Assembly (NCBI GenBank): GCA_945898195.1
Contig: CAMDHM010000025.1
Location: 1 to 42,530, forward strand
DNA: 42,530 bases
From: Pseudobacteriovorax antillogorgiicola
Lineage (GTDB): Bacteria > Bdellovibrionota_B > Oligoflexia > Oligoflexales > RGVZ01
Direction: 5' to 3'
Shown here: positions 8,112-15,731 of the stretch, piece after piece
Numbering within the stretch: the stretch's first letter is position 1
Layout: each line of letters starts with the position of its first letter
The notes under the pieces: model-generated
Database searches by the model: none
What the model saw: the letters and a program-made list of their open reading frames with translations, nothing else
Told to the model about the DNA's origin: nothing
Position numbers and translations under genes: made by a program

Positions 8112-8721
8112 TGACGATATCTTCCCTCGTGAACTCTGCTTGGGCTAAAAATCGCCGAACCGTGCCCTTACCATCAAAGATATAGGCTCCGGCCGGATGA
8201 GCAAAGCCCCCACCCTGTCCCGTCAACTTGAAATAACGGAAATCGAGCTCAGCGAGGAGGGATTCCAACTCCTTGAAGCCTCTTCCCGGTGACGCCACAG
8301 CGTAAATCCAATCTCGCGGCAACTTCTGACGGGCTACCAGTTTTTTGAAGGCAGCCCGAGTGTCTGCTGGATCAAAACTGACGACCACGACCTTGGCACC
8401 GGCACCGGCACCGGCACCGGCACCGGCACCGGCACCGGCCATTGCGATCTTCGCATCGTTCCAAGAAGCCTGAAAATCTTTGAGAATCATTGGACATGTA
8501 AGAGGACAGCTGGTGAATACCGGGATCAGCACGAGAGGTTTTCCGGAATTCTTGGCGAGCGTGAAACGCCCGCCGTCAGAGCTGGTTAGCTCAATCGTCC
8601 GGAGTTGTCGGCCGGCAAATTTTTCAGCCTCAGGATAAGCCGACGCCGCAAAGGATTGCACCGAAGCTAAAGCAAGTCCCGAGGCCAAATAAAAACTTAA
8701 ACGACGTATCATGCGCTTCAT
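8029..8721 (-). CDS. SCO1/SenC/PrrC-like copper-binding thioredoxin-fold protein
   Basis: The 230-residue product starts at ATG 8721 (AGGGG five to six bases upstream) and has a signal peptide MKRMIRRLSFYLASGLALAS ending near VQSFAAS. The SCO copper site is complete: CPLTC (Cys72, Cys76) in VFTSCPLTCPMI and His175 in GGFAHPAGAYIFD. SCO proteins deliver copper to, or keep reduced, the CuA site of cytochrome oxidase. No oxidase genes are nearby, so another redox role is possible. Between the second and third core strands sits an Ala-Gly repeat (about residues 95-109) encoded by a perfect hexanucleotide repeat. The last ~18 residues (GSSGRPPSGSPAKHLEHR) look unconserved and overlap the next gene. 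Confidence 0.85.
   Translation of the reverse strand: MKRMIRRLSFYLASGLALASVQSFAASAYPEAEKFAGRQLRTIELTSSDGGRFTLAKNSGKPLVLIPVFTSCPLTCPMILKDFQASWNDAKIAMAGAGAGAGAGAGAGAKVVVVSFDPADTRAAFKKLVARQKLPRDWIYAVASPGRGFKELESLLAELDFRYFKLTGQGGGFAHPAGAYIFDGKGTVRRFLAQAEFTREDIVNAINGPIAIGSSGRPPSGSPAKHLEHR
8395..8440. repeat. Perfect hexanucleotide tandem repeat (GGCACC)n in the SCO-like gene
   Basis: Seven exact copies of GGCACC (8395-8436) plus a partial GGCC run head to tail. Read on the minus strand they encode Gly-Ala dipeptides inside the thioredoxin fold, probably as an enlarged surface loop. The unit is a multiple of three, so copy-number changes would lengthen or shorten the loop without a frameshift. Confidence 0.95.
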
Positions 8722-8760
8722 CGACACCCCTGCGAAAACCCCAAACCATCAACAAAACTT

Positions 8761-10704
8761 TCAGTCTATTTCACACGAAACATAGGGAATGTCGACCTCC
8801 TGATTCGTACCGGCAAACCACCGATACCTGCCGGTTGCTGGTGCCGTGGAAGAACTGCAAGCATGTAGTGCCTCCACCACCTTGGCCCGAAGAACCTGGG
8901 AATCCCTGAATCGAAGGTTTGGCGATTCATTACCCCAAACAAAATCGGGGGCTTGCTGCCAAGATTCCGTCCGTTCATCAATGCTCGCCTGAAGGTTCCG
9001 CAGCAGCGCCACGCCGGCAAGGGGGGCATCCTCCCTCGCCACATGCCATTCAGCCCCAACCAATCGCTGGGAAGAATCGAATTCAAGGGTGTAGCGCAGC
9101 GTAATCGATCCCGAAGATTCATCTTCCGGTGCGTAGGTCAGCCTTGGCCCATTTTCACTTCCATAATCAATCACCGTTTCCACATCGGCGATGGCAACGG
9201 CCTGACGATCACGCCAAACGCGATATGGATCCGTGACCCTAGTTCCACCGTCGTCCAGTTCTAGGGCAGTCAATTCACCAATGCTGCTACGAAAACGCCA
9301 GACCCCCTGATTCCAAACCTGTTCCGTGCGCGACTTGTCCATGACGAATCCGTGCTTCAAACTACCAGCACCTCCGCCAAGCCAGTGTACCAGCACCGTA
9401 TGAAGGGTTGCTGGATTGATGTCACGGCATTCCTTGAATGATTTAAAGGCAAACTTATCTGGACCAGCATCCGCAGCCGAAGCCAGCTCCGCACCGAGAG
9501 CGTTTCTTAACTTCATGCGGGCAGCATCGACCTCGCTGATTATCGCGCCATTGGCATCGGTAGCCCAATTTCCATCGGCCGTAATTTTGCGCCCAATCCA
9601 CGTCTGATTTTTGGCCCAAAGGATCATATCAGGGCCAAGCTTGCCGTCAGGAAGGCGACGCACGGAAAAGATCTGCGGGCTCGCCACGTGGCGCTGCTCA
9701 TCCAACCACGCACTCCCTTGTACCCAAATTAACTCTTGCGCCTCGGGGGCCGTGATCACACCCTGCGCCGTGTTCGGCAGGCGGGCTAAAATTGCGTATG
9801 GAAAGGCAAAAGATTCACCCTCATCAAACCGGCTGTGAAAAATGGTGCGAAAGGAGGTGCGAGATCTTGGCTGCAAAGCCTCCTTTTCAGAATCCCAAAT
9901 ACCTAACGCGGCATCGACAATCCGCTGATTGCGATCGCGTGGAATGTCATTACTCTTGTCTTCGCATCGAGTCCCCGCAAAGCGTGAGCCGCCAACGCTG
10001 CCGTTGTCAGACGCAATTTTAGTGATCAGGGCACGAACATCCCCGGGACTAAAGAGAACTTGTTCACCGGTTTGTCGATTGCGAGCCAGAACGCCTTGAC
10101 GCGGAGCCGCTAGCGCCACACTGGCCTCGGCCCATCCGTGGCAATGCCCCATCCACCCCCAAGGAATGTCATGCTTTTCATAGGTCCTGCGATTATCGGC
10201 AAAAGACTGGAGTTCACTGCGCGTCAAATCAAAGCCCTGATTGCCGGCTGCAATATCGTATTTTTCCGCGGGAGAGATGGCCCACGTTTTATTAAGCCCC
10301 TGGGCCCGAAGTTCCTTGGCATTGGCAATGGCCGAGTCTATTGACCTGCTGGACACCGATCGGTAGGCCTCGTCTGATTCAATATGAGGATCACCGGCAA
10401 TGTCAAAATCAGGCGCCACGTCCCGACTGATCCAGCGCTTTGCGATGCCTCCGCTGCTGAGCGGCCAGTAGGAATCACTCCATGGCGCCGCAACCGATCC
10501 ACCCAGAGATTCCGGACGCCTGATTTCTGAAAAATTGAGCGTGCTGCCGAGCATCAAACCCGGATCGTTAGCCACATCCCAGCCTTCGTAAAGGTGAGCT
10601 GAATTTTCATTCGGCTGCGGGTGGTCGCAATTCAAAAGGAGCAGCGGCAAGACGCCGGGAATCATTAAACGCTTCGTCAATTGACCTGGCCAACGTAATT
10701 TCAT
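8761..10704 (-). CDS. Transglutaminase-elicitor (GP42)-like lipoprotein
   Basis: From ATG 10704 (GGGGAG nine bases upstream) the protein has 647 residues and the signal PGVLPLLLLNC with the lipidated Cys at 26. Near 75-91 it has APWSDSYWPLSSGGIAKRW, a hallmark of the Phytophthora GP42 transglutaminase elicitor family and its bacterial relatives. The catalytic region is WGWMGHCHGWAEAS with Cys188. The matching His is probably in the later block LKHGFVMDKSRTEQVWNQG, which also offers an Asp. Such enzymes cross-link Gln and Lys side chains or act as papain-like hydrolases. At the cell surface it could modify wall or prey/host protein. The C-terminal ~150 residues look like a beta domain. An intrinsic terminator sits directly before its ribosome binding site. 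Confidence 0.72.
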   Translation of the reverse strand: MKLRWPGQLTKRLMIPGVLPLLLLNCDHPQPNENSAHLYEGWDVANDPGLMLGSTLNFSEIRRPESLGGSVAAPWSDSYWPLSSGGIAKRWISRDVAPDFDIAGDPHIESDEAYRSVSSRSIDSAIANAKELRAQGLNKTWAISPAEKYDIAAGNQGFDLTRSELQSFADNRRTYEKHDIPWGWMGHCHGWAEASVALAAPRQGVLARNRQTGEQVLFSPGDVRALITKIASDNGSVGGSRFAGTRCEDKSNDIPRDRNQRIVDAALGIWDSEKEALQPRSRTSFRTIFHSRFDEGESFAFPYAILARLPNTAQGVITAPEAQELIWVQGSAWLDEQRHVASPQIFSVRRLPDGKLGPDMILWAKNQTWIGRKITADGNWATDANGAIISEVDAARMKLRNALGAELASAADAGPDKFAFKSFKECRDINPATLHTVLVHWLGGGAGSLKHGFVMDKSRTEQVWNQGVWRFRSSIGELTALELDDGGTRVTDPYRVWRDRQAVAIADVETVIDYGSENGPRLTYAPEDESSGSITLRYTLEFDSSQRLVGAEWHVAREDAPLAGVALLRNLQASIDERTESWQQAPDFVWGNESPNLRFRDSQVLRAKVVEALHACSSSTAPATGRYRWFAGTNQEVDIPYVSCEID

Positions 10705-10719
10705 GGTTATGCACTCCCC

Positions 10720-10751
10720 AAAAAAGAAAAACCCGCGGTTTGCGCCACGGG
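10720..10751 (-). terminator. Intrinsic terminator of the GMP reductase gene
   Basis: On the minus strand CCCGTGG-CGCAAA-CCGCGGG (10751-10732) forms a 7-pair stem with one G-U pair. It is followed by TTTTTCTTTTTT (10731-10720). It lies about 55 bases after the guaC stop, and its U-tract touches the GGGGAG ribosome site of the next gene. Confidence 0.85.
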
Positions 10752-10805
10752 CCTCCATGCAATGCTGGAACCATTTTTGAGATTCATGAAAAAAGATCAG
10801 CTTGC

Positions 10806-11846
10806 CTAGATCGTCAAGCGGCCGACTGCATGGGGCGTTCCTTCACGGAATCCGGCAGCACTGATTTCAATGAACTGGGCTTTCCGCTGAAGGCCCTTGA
10901 CGTCCGATGCGCCGCAGTAGGTCAACCCGGAACGCAAGCCGCCAACGAGATCTTGAATGACATCGCGAACGGGGCCGCGATAGGGAATCTCCACCGACAC
11001 GCCCTCTGCCGTCTTCCATTCTTTCATGCCGCCCATGAAATCATCTTGCGCTTCTTTGGAAGCCATTCCGCGAAACTGCTTAAACTTCTGGATCTGGCCG
11101 TTTGGGAGCGAGCGTTCCATCAGCTGTCCAGGGGTTTCGTCGGTTCCAGCAAGCAGGCCACCGAGCATGACAAAGTCAGCACCGGCAGCAAGGGCCTTCA
11201 CAGCGTCACCGGGTGTCCTGATTCCGCCATCGGCCATAAGAGCACGGTCCACCTTGCGGCATTCCATAATGGCCGTCAGCTGAGGTACGCCGTAGCCGGT
11301 TTTGATGCGAGTTGTGCACACCGAACCAGGGCCGATCCCGACTTTAATGACATCAGCACCAGCGGCGGCAAGGTAATCGGCACCAGCATAGGTGGCGACA
11401 TTGCCCGCGATGACCAGGATATTATCCTTAAAGACGTCGCGAAGGGCGCGGATCGTCCGATTCACTTCCTTTGAATGGCCGTGGGCCACATCGACGCAAA
11501 CAATATCAGCACCGGCTGCCACGAGAGCCTCGGCCCGAGCCAGGGCGTCATTTCCAATTCCGATGGAAAATCCTGTGCGGCGCGGATTTATGCAGGCCTT
11601 AAACGCGGCCACGTTTTCTTCGATCGACATGAAACGATGGAGGATCGCCATGCCACCGAGGCCCGTCATAGCATCCGCCATGCGCTGGCCAGTGATCGTG
11701 TCCATATTCGAGCTGACAAGCGGAATTTCAAAACTACAGTTTTTGATCGTAACCGCAGTGGTCACATCCTGGCGCGATTTAATCCCGTTATATCCGGGAA
11801 CCAAAAGGACGTCGTCAAAGGTCAATCCGCGCATGATGGAAACCAT
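10806..11846 (-). CDS. guaC: GMP reductase (IMPDH/GMPR family, no CBS domains)
   Basis: The 346-residue TIM-barrel enzyme matches GMP reductase length. IMP dehydrogenases are usually near 490 residues because of inserted CBS domains, which are absent here. It has LTFDDVLLVPGYN at the start, the catalytic loop GIGPGSVCTTR (Cys near 182), ADGGIRTPGD and FVMLGGLLAGTDETPG. GGLLAG is GMPR-like, whereas IMPDH usually has GSLLAG. GMP reductase turns GMP into IMP with NADPH and ammonia release, balancing purine pools. IMPDH activity cannot be excluded, since YRGPV and the FRGMASKEAQ loop occur in both. ATG 11846 follows GAGGTATTT. It has its own promoter-like boxes and terminator, so it is likely monocistronic. 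Confidence 0.78.
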   Translation of the reverse strand: MVSIMRGLTFDDVLLVPGYNGIKSRQDVTTAVTIKNCSFEIPLVSSNMDTITGQRMADAMTGLGGMAILHRFMSIEENVAAFKACINPRRTGFSIGIGNDALARAEALVAAGADIVCVDVAHGHSKEVNRTIRALRDVFKDNILVIAGNVATYAGADYLAAAGADVIKVGIGPGSVCTTRIKTGYGVPQLTAIMECRKVDRALMADGGIRTPGDAVKALAAGADFVMLGGLLAGTDETPGQLMERSLPNGQIQKFKQFRGMASKEAQDDFMGGMKEWKTAEGVSVEIPYRGPVRDVIQDLVGGLRSGLTYCGASDVKGLQRKAQFIEISAAGFREGTPHAVGRLTI

Positions 11847-11855
11847 AAATACCTC

Positions 11856-11883
11856 ATTATAATCCGGCGTTTAATTATTACAA
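11856..11883 (-). promoter_or_regulatory. Candidate sigma-70 promoter of guaC
   Basis: On the minus strand TTGTAA (11883-11878) and a perfect TATAAT (11861-11856) are 16 bases apart. A start about seven bases on would leave only a few bases before ATG 11846, hence a very short or absent leader. Confidence 0.5.
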
Positions 11884-11902
11884 AAAATTGCTTTAATAAA
11901 GC
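11882..11902 (-). terminator. Weak terminator after the 216-residue-class unknown gene
   Basis: On the minus strand GCTTTATTAAAGC can form a small hairpin followed by AATTTTTT. It lies just past the stop of the gene ending at 11908 and overlaps the -35 box of guaC. Confidence 0.4.
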
Positions 11903-11907
11903 TGGAT

Positions 11908-12564
11908 TTAACCTTTTATAAAGATCCGTGCTTCTTCTGGAATCTGATCGTATGAAAATAATCCCTGCGAACGATACTGAGGGGACATGATCACATTGTT
12001 AAACACCCGCTGAAAATCAGCCTTTGTGATCTGAAACGTCCCAACACCCTGAATTTTAACCTGAAATTGTTCCGCAGGACGCAACGGGTCGATCCGGTGC
12101 CGGTAAAAACACAGGCGTTCTGAAGACCAATTGGCTCCAACGCGCCCTGGGATGACTTTAACTGGTATGGATGCTTCCTTGCGAGGCGCCCGCGGGGCGC
12201 GGGGCGCGGCGTTGTGGGAGTCACCTTTGCCAGCACCCGAAGTGCTGCCGCGATGCGTCGCCTCGGGCTTTGAAGATGGGGTTCGAGCCTCGCGCGCAGC
12301 ATCAATCCGGCGACGCTCAGCTTCGTCCGCCAAATAAGTCTGCCAGCTCTCGAGCTGCTCCTCGGTAAAAAATTCGTTAAGGTTGTCCATTGGAACCTCG
12401 ACCGGCTCCAGGTCAAACAGCTCCTCCATCACGACCAAAACGTCACCACCGGGATTAACAACCCGAACTTTGCCCGGAGAAGAGGACGCTTCCAGACAAA
12501 TAAACAGTTTTTGTGTCTTTCGGTTCCGAAGACCCTCAACGAATTCACCAGTTTGTGGTTTCAT
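11908..12564 (-). CDS. Hypothetical protein, two domains with a low-complexity linker
   Basis: This 218-residue protein shows an N-terminal block (about 1-80: LRNRKTQKLFICLEASSSPG, then GGDVLVVMEELFDLEPVEVP) that looks like a small beta domain with an acidic end. A charged, Pro/Arg/Ala-rich linker (about 85-140, with PRAPRAPRK) follows. A C-terminal block (EQFQVKIQGVGTFQITKADF to IPEEARIFIKG) also looks folded. There is no signal peptide, so it is probably cytoplasmic. It starts only 30 bases from the divergent AsmA gene, so both promoters must overlap the opposite gene. I do not recognise the family. The intact frame and the codon pattern support a real gene. Confidence 0.7.
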   Translation of the reverse strand: MKPQTGEFVEGLRNRKTQKLFICLEASSSPGKVRVVNPGGDVLVVMEELFDLEPVEVPMDNLNEFFTEEQLESWQTYLADEAERRRIDAAREARTPSSKPEATHRGSTSGAGKGDSHNAAPRAPRAPRKEASIPVKVIPGRVGANWSSERLCFYRHRIDPLRPAEQFQVKIQGVGTFQITKADFQRVFNNVIMSPQYRSQGLFSYDQIPEEARIFIKG

Positions 12565-12594
12565 AGTATATCTGCCTGACTTTGGAGAATGATT

Positions 12595-15072
12595 ATGCCG
12601 TTGATGCTTTCAAAACTGAAATGGATCGTGATTCCTGTCGTTGCCTTGGGCATTTTGCTTGGCGCCGCCATCGCCCTGCCGTTCCTTGTTGACCTTGAAC
12701 AATTCAAACCCCAAATCCAGACCGCCATTGGCAGCGCTGTGAATGCAGAATTGGACTTCAAGTCCATCCGGCTTCATGCGATTCCAAAACTAGGGGTCAC
12801 TATCCAAGGCGTCGAAATCCACAATACGGACCCAACATTCAAGGGAGTCACCCTGTTTAGGACAGACGAGCTGTTTCTCGCCACAGAATTCTGGCCACTC
12901 CTGAAAGGAAAGTTGGTGGGAGAGCTTAGAATCGTCCGGCCGAGCATCGACCTGCAGCTCGGCGGCGGCACAAATAACCTGGCCAGCCTCGCCAAGGCGC
13001 CCGCAGCAGGGGCAAAACCAGCACCAGAAACCCCAACCACGCCGCCCGAGTCCAGTGCGGCTGCCCCATCTGGCGCAACGATATCCGCCATCCGTGATCG
13101 GGTGTTGATCAAGGCCATCAGCATCACCGAGGCCTCGGCAAGTGCCAAATCAAATGGCAAACAACTGGCTAAGGTCTCTGACCTAGACTTGACCATCCGG
13201 AACATCGGCTTAGATCGCGACATTGAGATCGACCTCAGCACCGACCTGAAAGCCAAAGAGGCCGGAGCCATCGTTGGCGGCGCGATCAGGATGAACCTAA
13301 AAACCAAAATTGAAACGGCGAGCGACGCGCTGTTCAAGCGCCTTACCTTCAACGGAATGCTGGACCTCAAGGACTTAGCACTCAATTATCAGAATGCTTT
13401 GGTTAAAAAACCGGGACAAAACATCGCCCTACGAATTCGAGGGGCGGCCTCACCGAGCAGCCTCCAAGTCGACGAGCTTGGCTTTGATATTTTGAACATT
13501 GCAGGGATAGGTAAGTTGAACGTCAGCGACTTTAAGGGCCTGACCACACTGTTTACCATGAACATCGAGAGCCCAGATGTCTCCAGCCTTGGGGCCATCC
13601 TTCCTCAACACGCAAAACTACTGCAGAAAGCTTCCTTGAGGGTTAAGGCCGACCTTGAGGGACCCCTCTCTGATCTATCCGCCCTGCGCGCTGACCTTGC
13701 GGTGGAAAGCAAACTGGCCGGCTCCGATTTCAACCTCAACGTGAGCGCAAAATCAGTGCTACCGGCAAAGGCAGCCATCAAGTTCACCAGCCAGCATATC
13801 GACCTCGGAGCACTGCTGAAACCATTCCTGCCCAAAGATCCCGCCGGCTCTTCAGCGGCAACGACTGCCACTCCTGCAGCAGTGGCTCCAGTGGCTCCAG
13901 GAGGAGTCGCAGGCAGCGAAAAGGACTTTGCCCTGTCCCAAGAGCTCAAAGATACCCTCAAACCACACAGCATTGACGTTGACGTGGCGATGAACGAAAT
14001 CACCTGGGAACGGATGACCATCAATAATTTAGCGGTTCAGGCAAGCTTGAAGGATTTGGAAATTGCCTTGCAGAAATTTTCTCTGATGACCCTTGGAGGC
14101 GCCGTGAAGGCCGATGGGAAATTAAATCTCGCCTCATCTCCCGTCGAATTCCGGGGCTCGTTTAAACTCGACGGCGTCTCAGCGAGCGAAGCCATCGACG
14201 TCATCGCCCCTGCACAAAAAGAGGCCTTGTCTGGAAAGTTGAGTGTTGCGATGGCGGCCACCGCCCGCGGCACGACACGTCAAACCATCAGCAAAACCCT
14301 CAGCGGCAAGGGGACCTATTCCATTGCCGACGTTAAACTACGCGGCGCGGCGCTACGCCCACTGGTGGCAGAGTCCTTCTCTGGCTTTGTTACGGGCCTT
14401 ACGTCGGGAAAGACTGCAGAAAAAGCCTTTAAAGGCATCGAAAAATTTCTAGCGTCGCCACTTGGCAAGAAAATCCCAGAGGACAAAAAGCCGAAAATTG
14501 ACGACCTCAAAAGAAAGCTCGACAACATCAAAGTCGTAAGAATCCCCGACAAATATGCCGGTGAAAAAAAGGTTGCCTCCAGCAACGGACAATTCGAAGT
14601 GAATGACGGAAAAATAAAAATCACTTCCGACACGTCGAGCGATCTCGGGCAATTTAAATTGAACGCCATCACGACCCTCGAAGGAAACTTGGAGGGGAAC
14701 ATGGAAATCACGCTATCTGAAACTGAAAAGGCTGCCTTGCTCAAACAAAGCGAGTACGCAGCCATGCTCCTGGACAAAAACAAAGCCCTGATACTCCCCT
14801 TCAAACTTGGTGGAACTGTCATGAGTCCGAAGGTATCGATGCAGACTGGCCCTCTCACACAGAATTTTGAGGACAATGCGGCAGCGCGCCTGGAACAAGA
14901 GGCGAAAAAATCCCTTGAGGATGCCGCGCGCCAGGCCATCAAAGGGATTTTGCCGACGCTGGGCATCAACAAGGCAAAGGCCGACGAGATCACCAAAAAG
15001 ACTGATGAATCTCGAAAGAAAATTGAAGCTCAAGCAAAAGATAAGCTGAAGGGTTTCTTCCAGAAAAAATAG
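12595..15072 (+). CDS. AsmA family protein
   Basis: From ATG 12595 (GGAG seven bases upstream) the protein has 825 residues. A single N-terminal membrane segment (IVIPVVALGILLGAAIALPF, about residues 11-30) is followed by FLVDLEQFKPQIQTAIG and LDFKSIRLHAIPKLGVTIQG. That is the classic AsmA start, with a short periplasmic helix and then a first strand pair. AsmA-like proteins are anchored in the inner membrane, bridge the periplasm with a long beta groove and help move phospholipids toward the outer membrane. A Pro/Ala linker near 140-160 and another near 415-440 split the chain. An AsmA C-terminal repeat region follows (LSGKGTYSIADVKLRGAAL). The tail is a Lys-rich coiled helix (DEITKKTDESRKKIEAQAK). 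Confidence 0.85.
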   Translation: MPLMLSKLKWIVIPVVALGILLGAAIALPFLVDLEQFKPQIQTAIGSAVNAELDFKSIRLHAIPKLGVTIQGVEIHNTDPTFKGVTLFRTDELFLATEFWPLLKGKLVGELRIVRPSIDLQLGGGTNNLASLAKAPAAGAKPAPETPTTPPESSAAAPSGATISAIRDRVLIKAISITEASASAKSNGKQLAKVSDLDLTIRNIGLDRDIEIDLSTDLKAKEAGAIVGGAIRMNLKTKIETASDALFKRLTFNGMLDLKDLALNYQNALVKKPGQNIALRIRGAASPSSLQVDELGFDILNIAGIGKLNVSDFKGLTTLFTMNIESPDVSSLGAILPQHAKLLQKASLRVKADLEGPLSDLSALRADLAVESKLAGSDFNLNVSAKSVLPAKAAIKFTSQHIDLGALLKPFLPKDPAGSSAATTATPAAVAPVAPGGVAGSEKDFALSQELKDTLKPHSIDVDVAMNEITWERMTINNLAVQASLKDLEIALQKFSLMTLGGAVKADGKLNLASSPVEFRGSFKLDGVSASEAIDVIAPAQKEALSGKLSVAMAATARGTTRQTISKTLSGKGTYSIADVKLRGAALRPLVAESFSGFVTGLTSGKTAEKAFKGIEKFLASPLGKKIPEDKKPKIDDLKRKLDNIKVVRIPDKYAGEKKVASSNGQFEVNDGKIKITSDTSSDLGQFKLNAITTLEGNLEGNMEITLSETEKAALLKQSEYAAMLLDKNKALILPFKLGGTVMSPKVSMQTGPLTQNFEDNAAARLEQEAKKSLEDAARQAIKGILPTLGINKAKADEITKKTDESRKKIEAQAKDKLKGFFQKK

Positions 15073-15108
15073 GGTTGGGCCACTGCGTCAGTGCTTCGTC
15101 GGCCCGAC
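15064..15108 (-). terminator. Terminator between converging AsmA and DUF1566 genes
   Basis: GTTGGGCC (15074-15081) pairs with GGCCCGAC (15101-15108) with one G-U pair, and ACTG/CAGT forms an inner stem. On the minus strand the stem is followed by CCCTATTTTTT. It would therefore stop transcripts from the lipoprotein gene ending at 15116, inside the last codons of the AsmA gene. Confidence 0.6.
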
Positions 15109-15115
15109 TAGCCTG

Positions 15116-15637
15116 TCACTGAACACAAATAACGGCGTAGGAGAAGTTCTTGCTGTCGGGCAGCGCGCGAGCGACCGCCAAATTCACAATCCAGGCGCTA
15201 CCAGAAGTGGACGAGTCAGAGGAAGACGACCAAAAATAAACCTGCATATCCGTAAGCGTTAACCAATTCTCGCGCGCAGCACGTGTGATCCCATTGGCGT
15301 TGGCAGCCACAAGTTGTTCTTTCGACGGCAGGTGCCAAGTTCCGGCTTTTTGGCCATTGTGAGTTAAATTGGCGCACGCAGACGTCGCGCCATTCCAGGT
15401 CGTCGTCAACGGAAATTTCTTGCTCCACTTCAAGCCGCTAGCCATGTCTTGCATCGTACAATTCGCGGGCGTCGCTTCACAGGTTGATCGCGCCGTGCCG
15501 TTGGTCGTTGTTACGTCCATCCAGGTGGAGTCCGAGCTGGCTAACAATCCTGAGGAAACCTGTGGGCCTGAACTTCCGCAAGAAGATACCAACGCGGCAA
15601 GTGAGATGCTGATAGCGACGATAAATAACGACTTCAT
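15116..15637 (-). CDS. DUF1566 (Lcl C-terminal-like) lipoprotein
   Basis: From ATG 15637 (AAGGAA nine bases upstream) the protein has 173 residues. The signal MKSLFIVAISISLAALVSSC ends in a lipobox at Cys20. The rest matches the DUF1566/Lcl-C fold (lectin-like C-type fold). Its marks are MASGLKWSK, W(N)GATSACANL, GTWHLPSKEQLVAA, W(LT)LTDMQVYFWSSSS, AWIVNLAVARAL and the final YAVICVQ. Related domains occur in surface proteins and diversity-generating-retroelement targets, but no reverse transcriptase or template repeat is present here. It is probably an outer-membrane-anchored binding protein with unknown ligand. It is the last gene of the long minus-strand run and has a terminator behind it. 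Confidence 0.78.
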   Translation of the reverse strand: MKSLFIVAISISLAALVSSCGSSGPQVSSGLLASSDSTWMDVTTTNGTARSTCEATPANCTMQDMASGLKWSKKFPLTTTWNGATSACANLTHNGQKAGTWHLPSKEQLVAANANGITRAARENWLTLTDMQVYFWSSSSDSSTSGSAWIVNLAVARALPDSKNFSYAVICVQ

Positions 15638-15731
15638 AAAAATGGATTCCTTTTTTTTGAAGAACAATTGATCCGTAAAGTTGCGCCGCTAATTTCTTAC
15701 CTAACCGAGGGGACTACCCAGATCCCCCAAG

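Noticed and set aside
10740-11921. Long plus-strand open frames opposite guaC
   Set aside because: guaC on the minus strand carries all family motifs; the plus frames have none.
12190-12215. GC-rich short repeat in the unknown gene at 11908-12564
   Set aside because: It encodes the PRAPRAPR linker and the copies are imperfect and too few to call a tandem repeat.
12774-14996. Several long minus-strand open frames under the AsmA gene
   Set aside because: They are shadows of a GC-rich third-position gene; the Ser/Leu/Phe-rich products carry no motif and no ribosome sites.
15116-15637. Diversity-generating retroelement with the DUF1566 protein as target
   Set aside because: No reverse transcriptase, no template repeat and no accessory gene are in the window.
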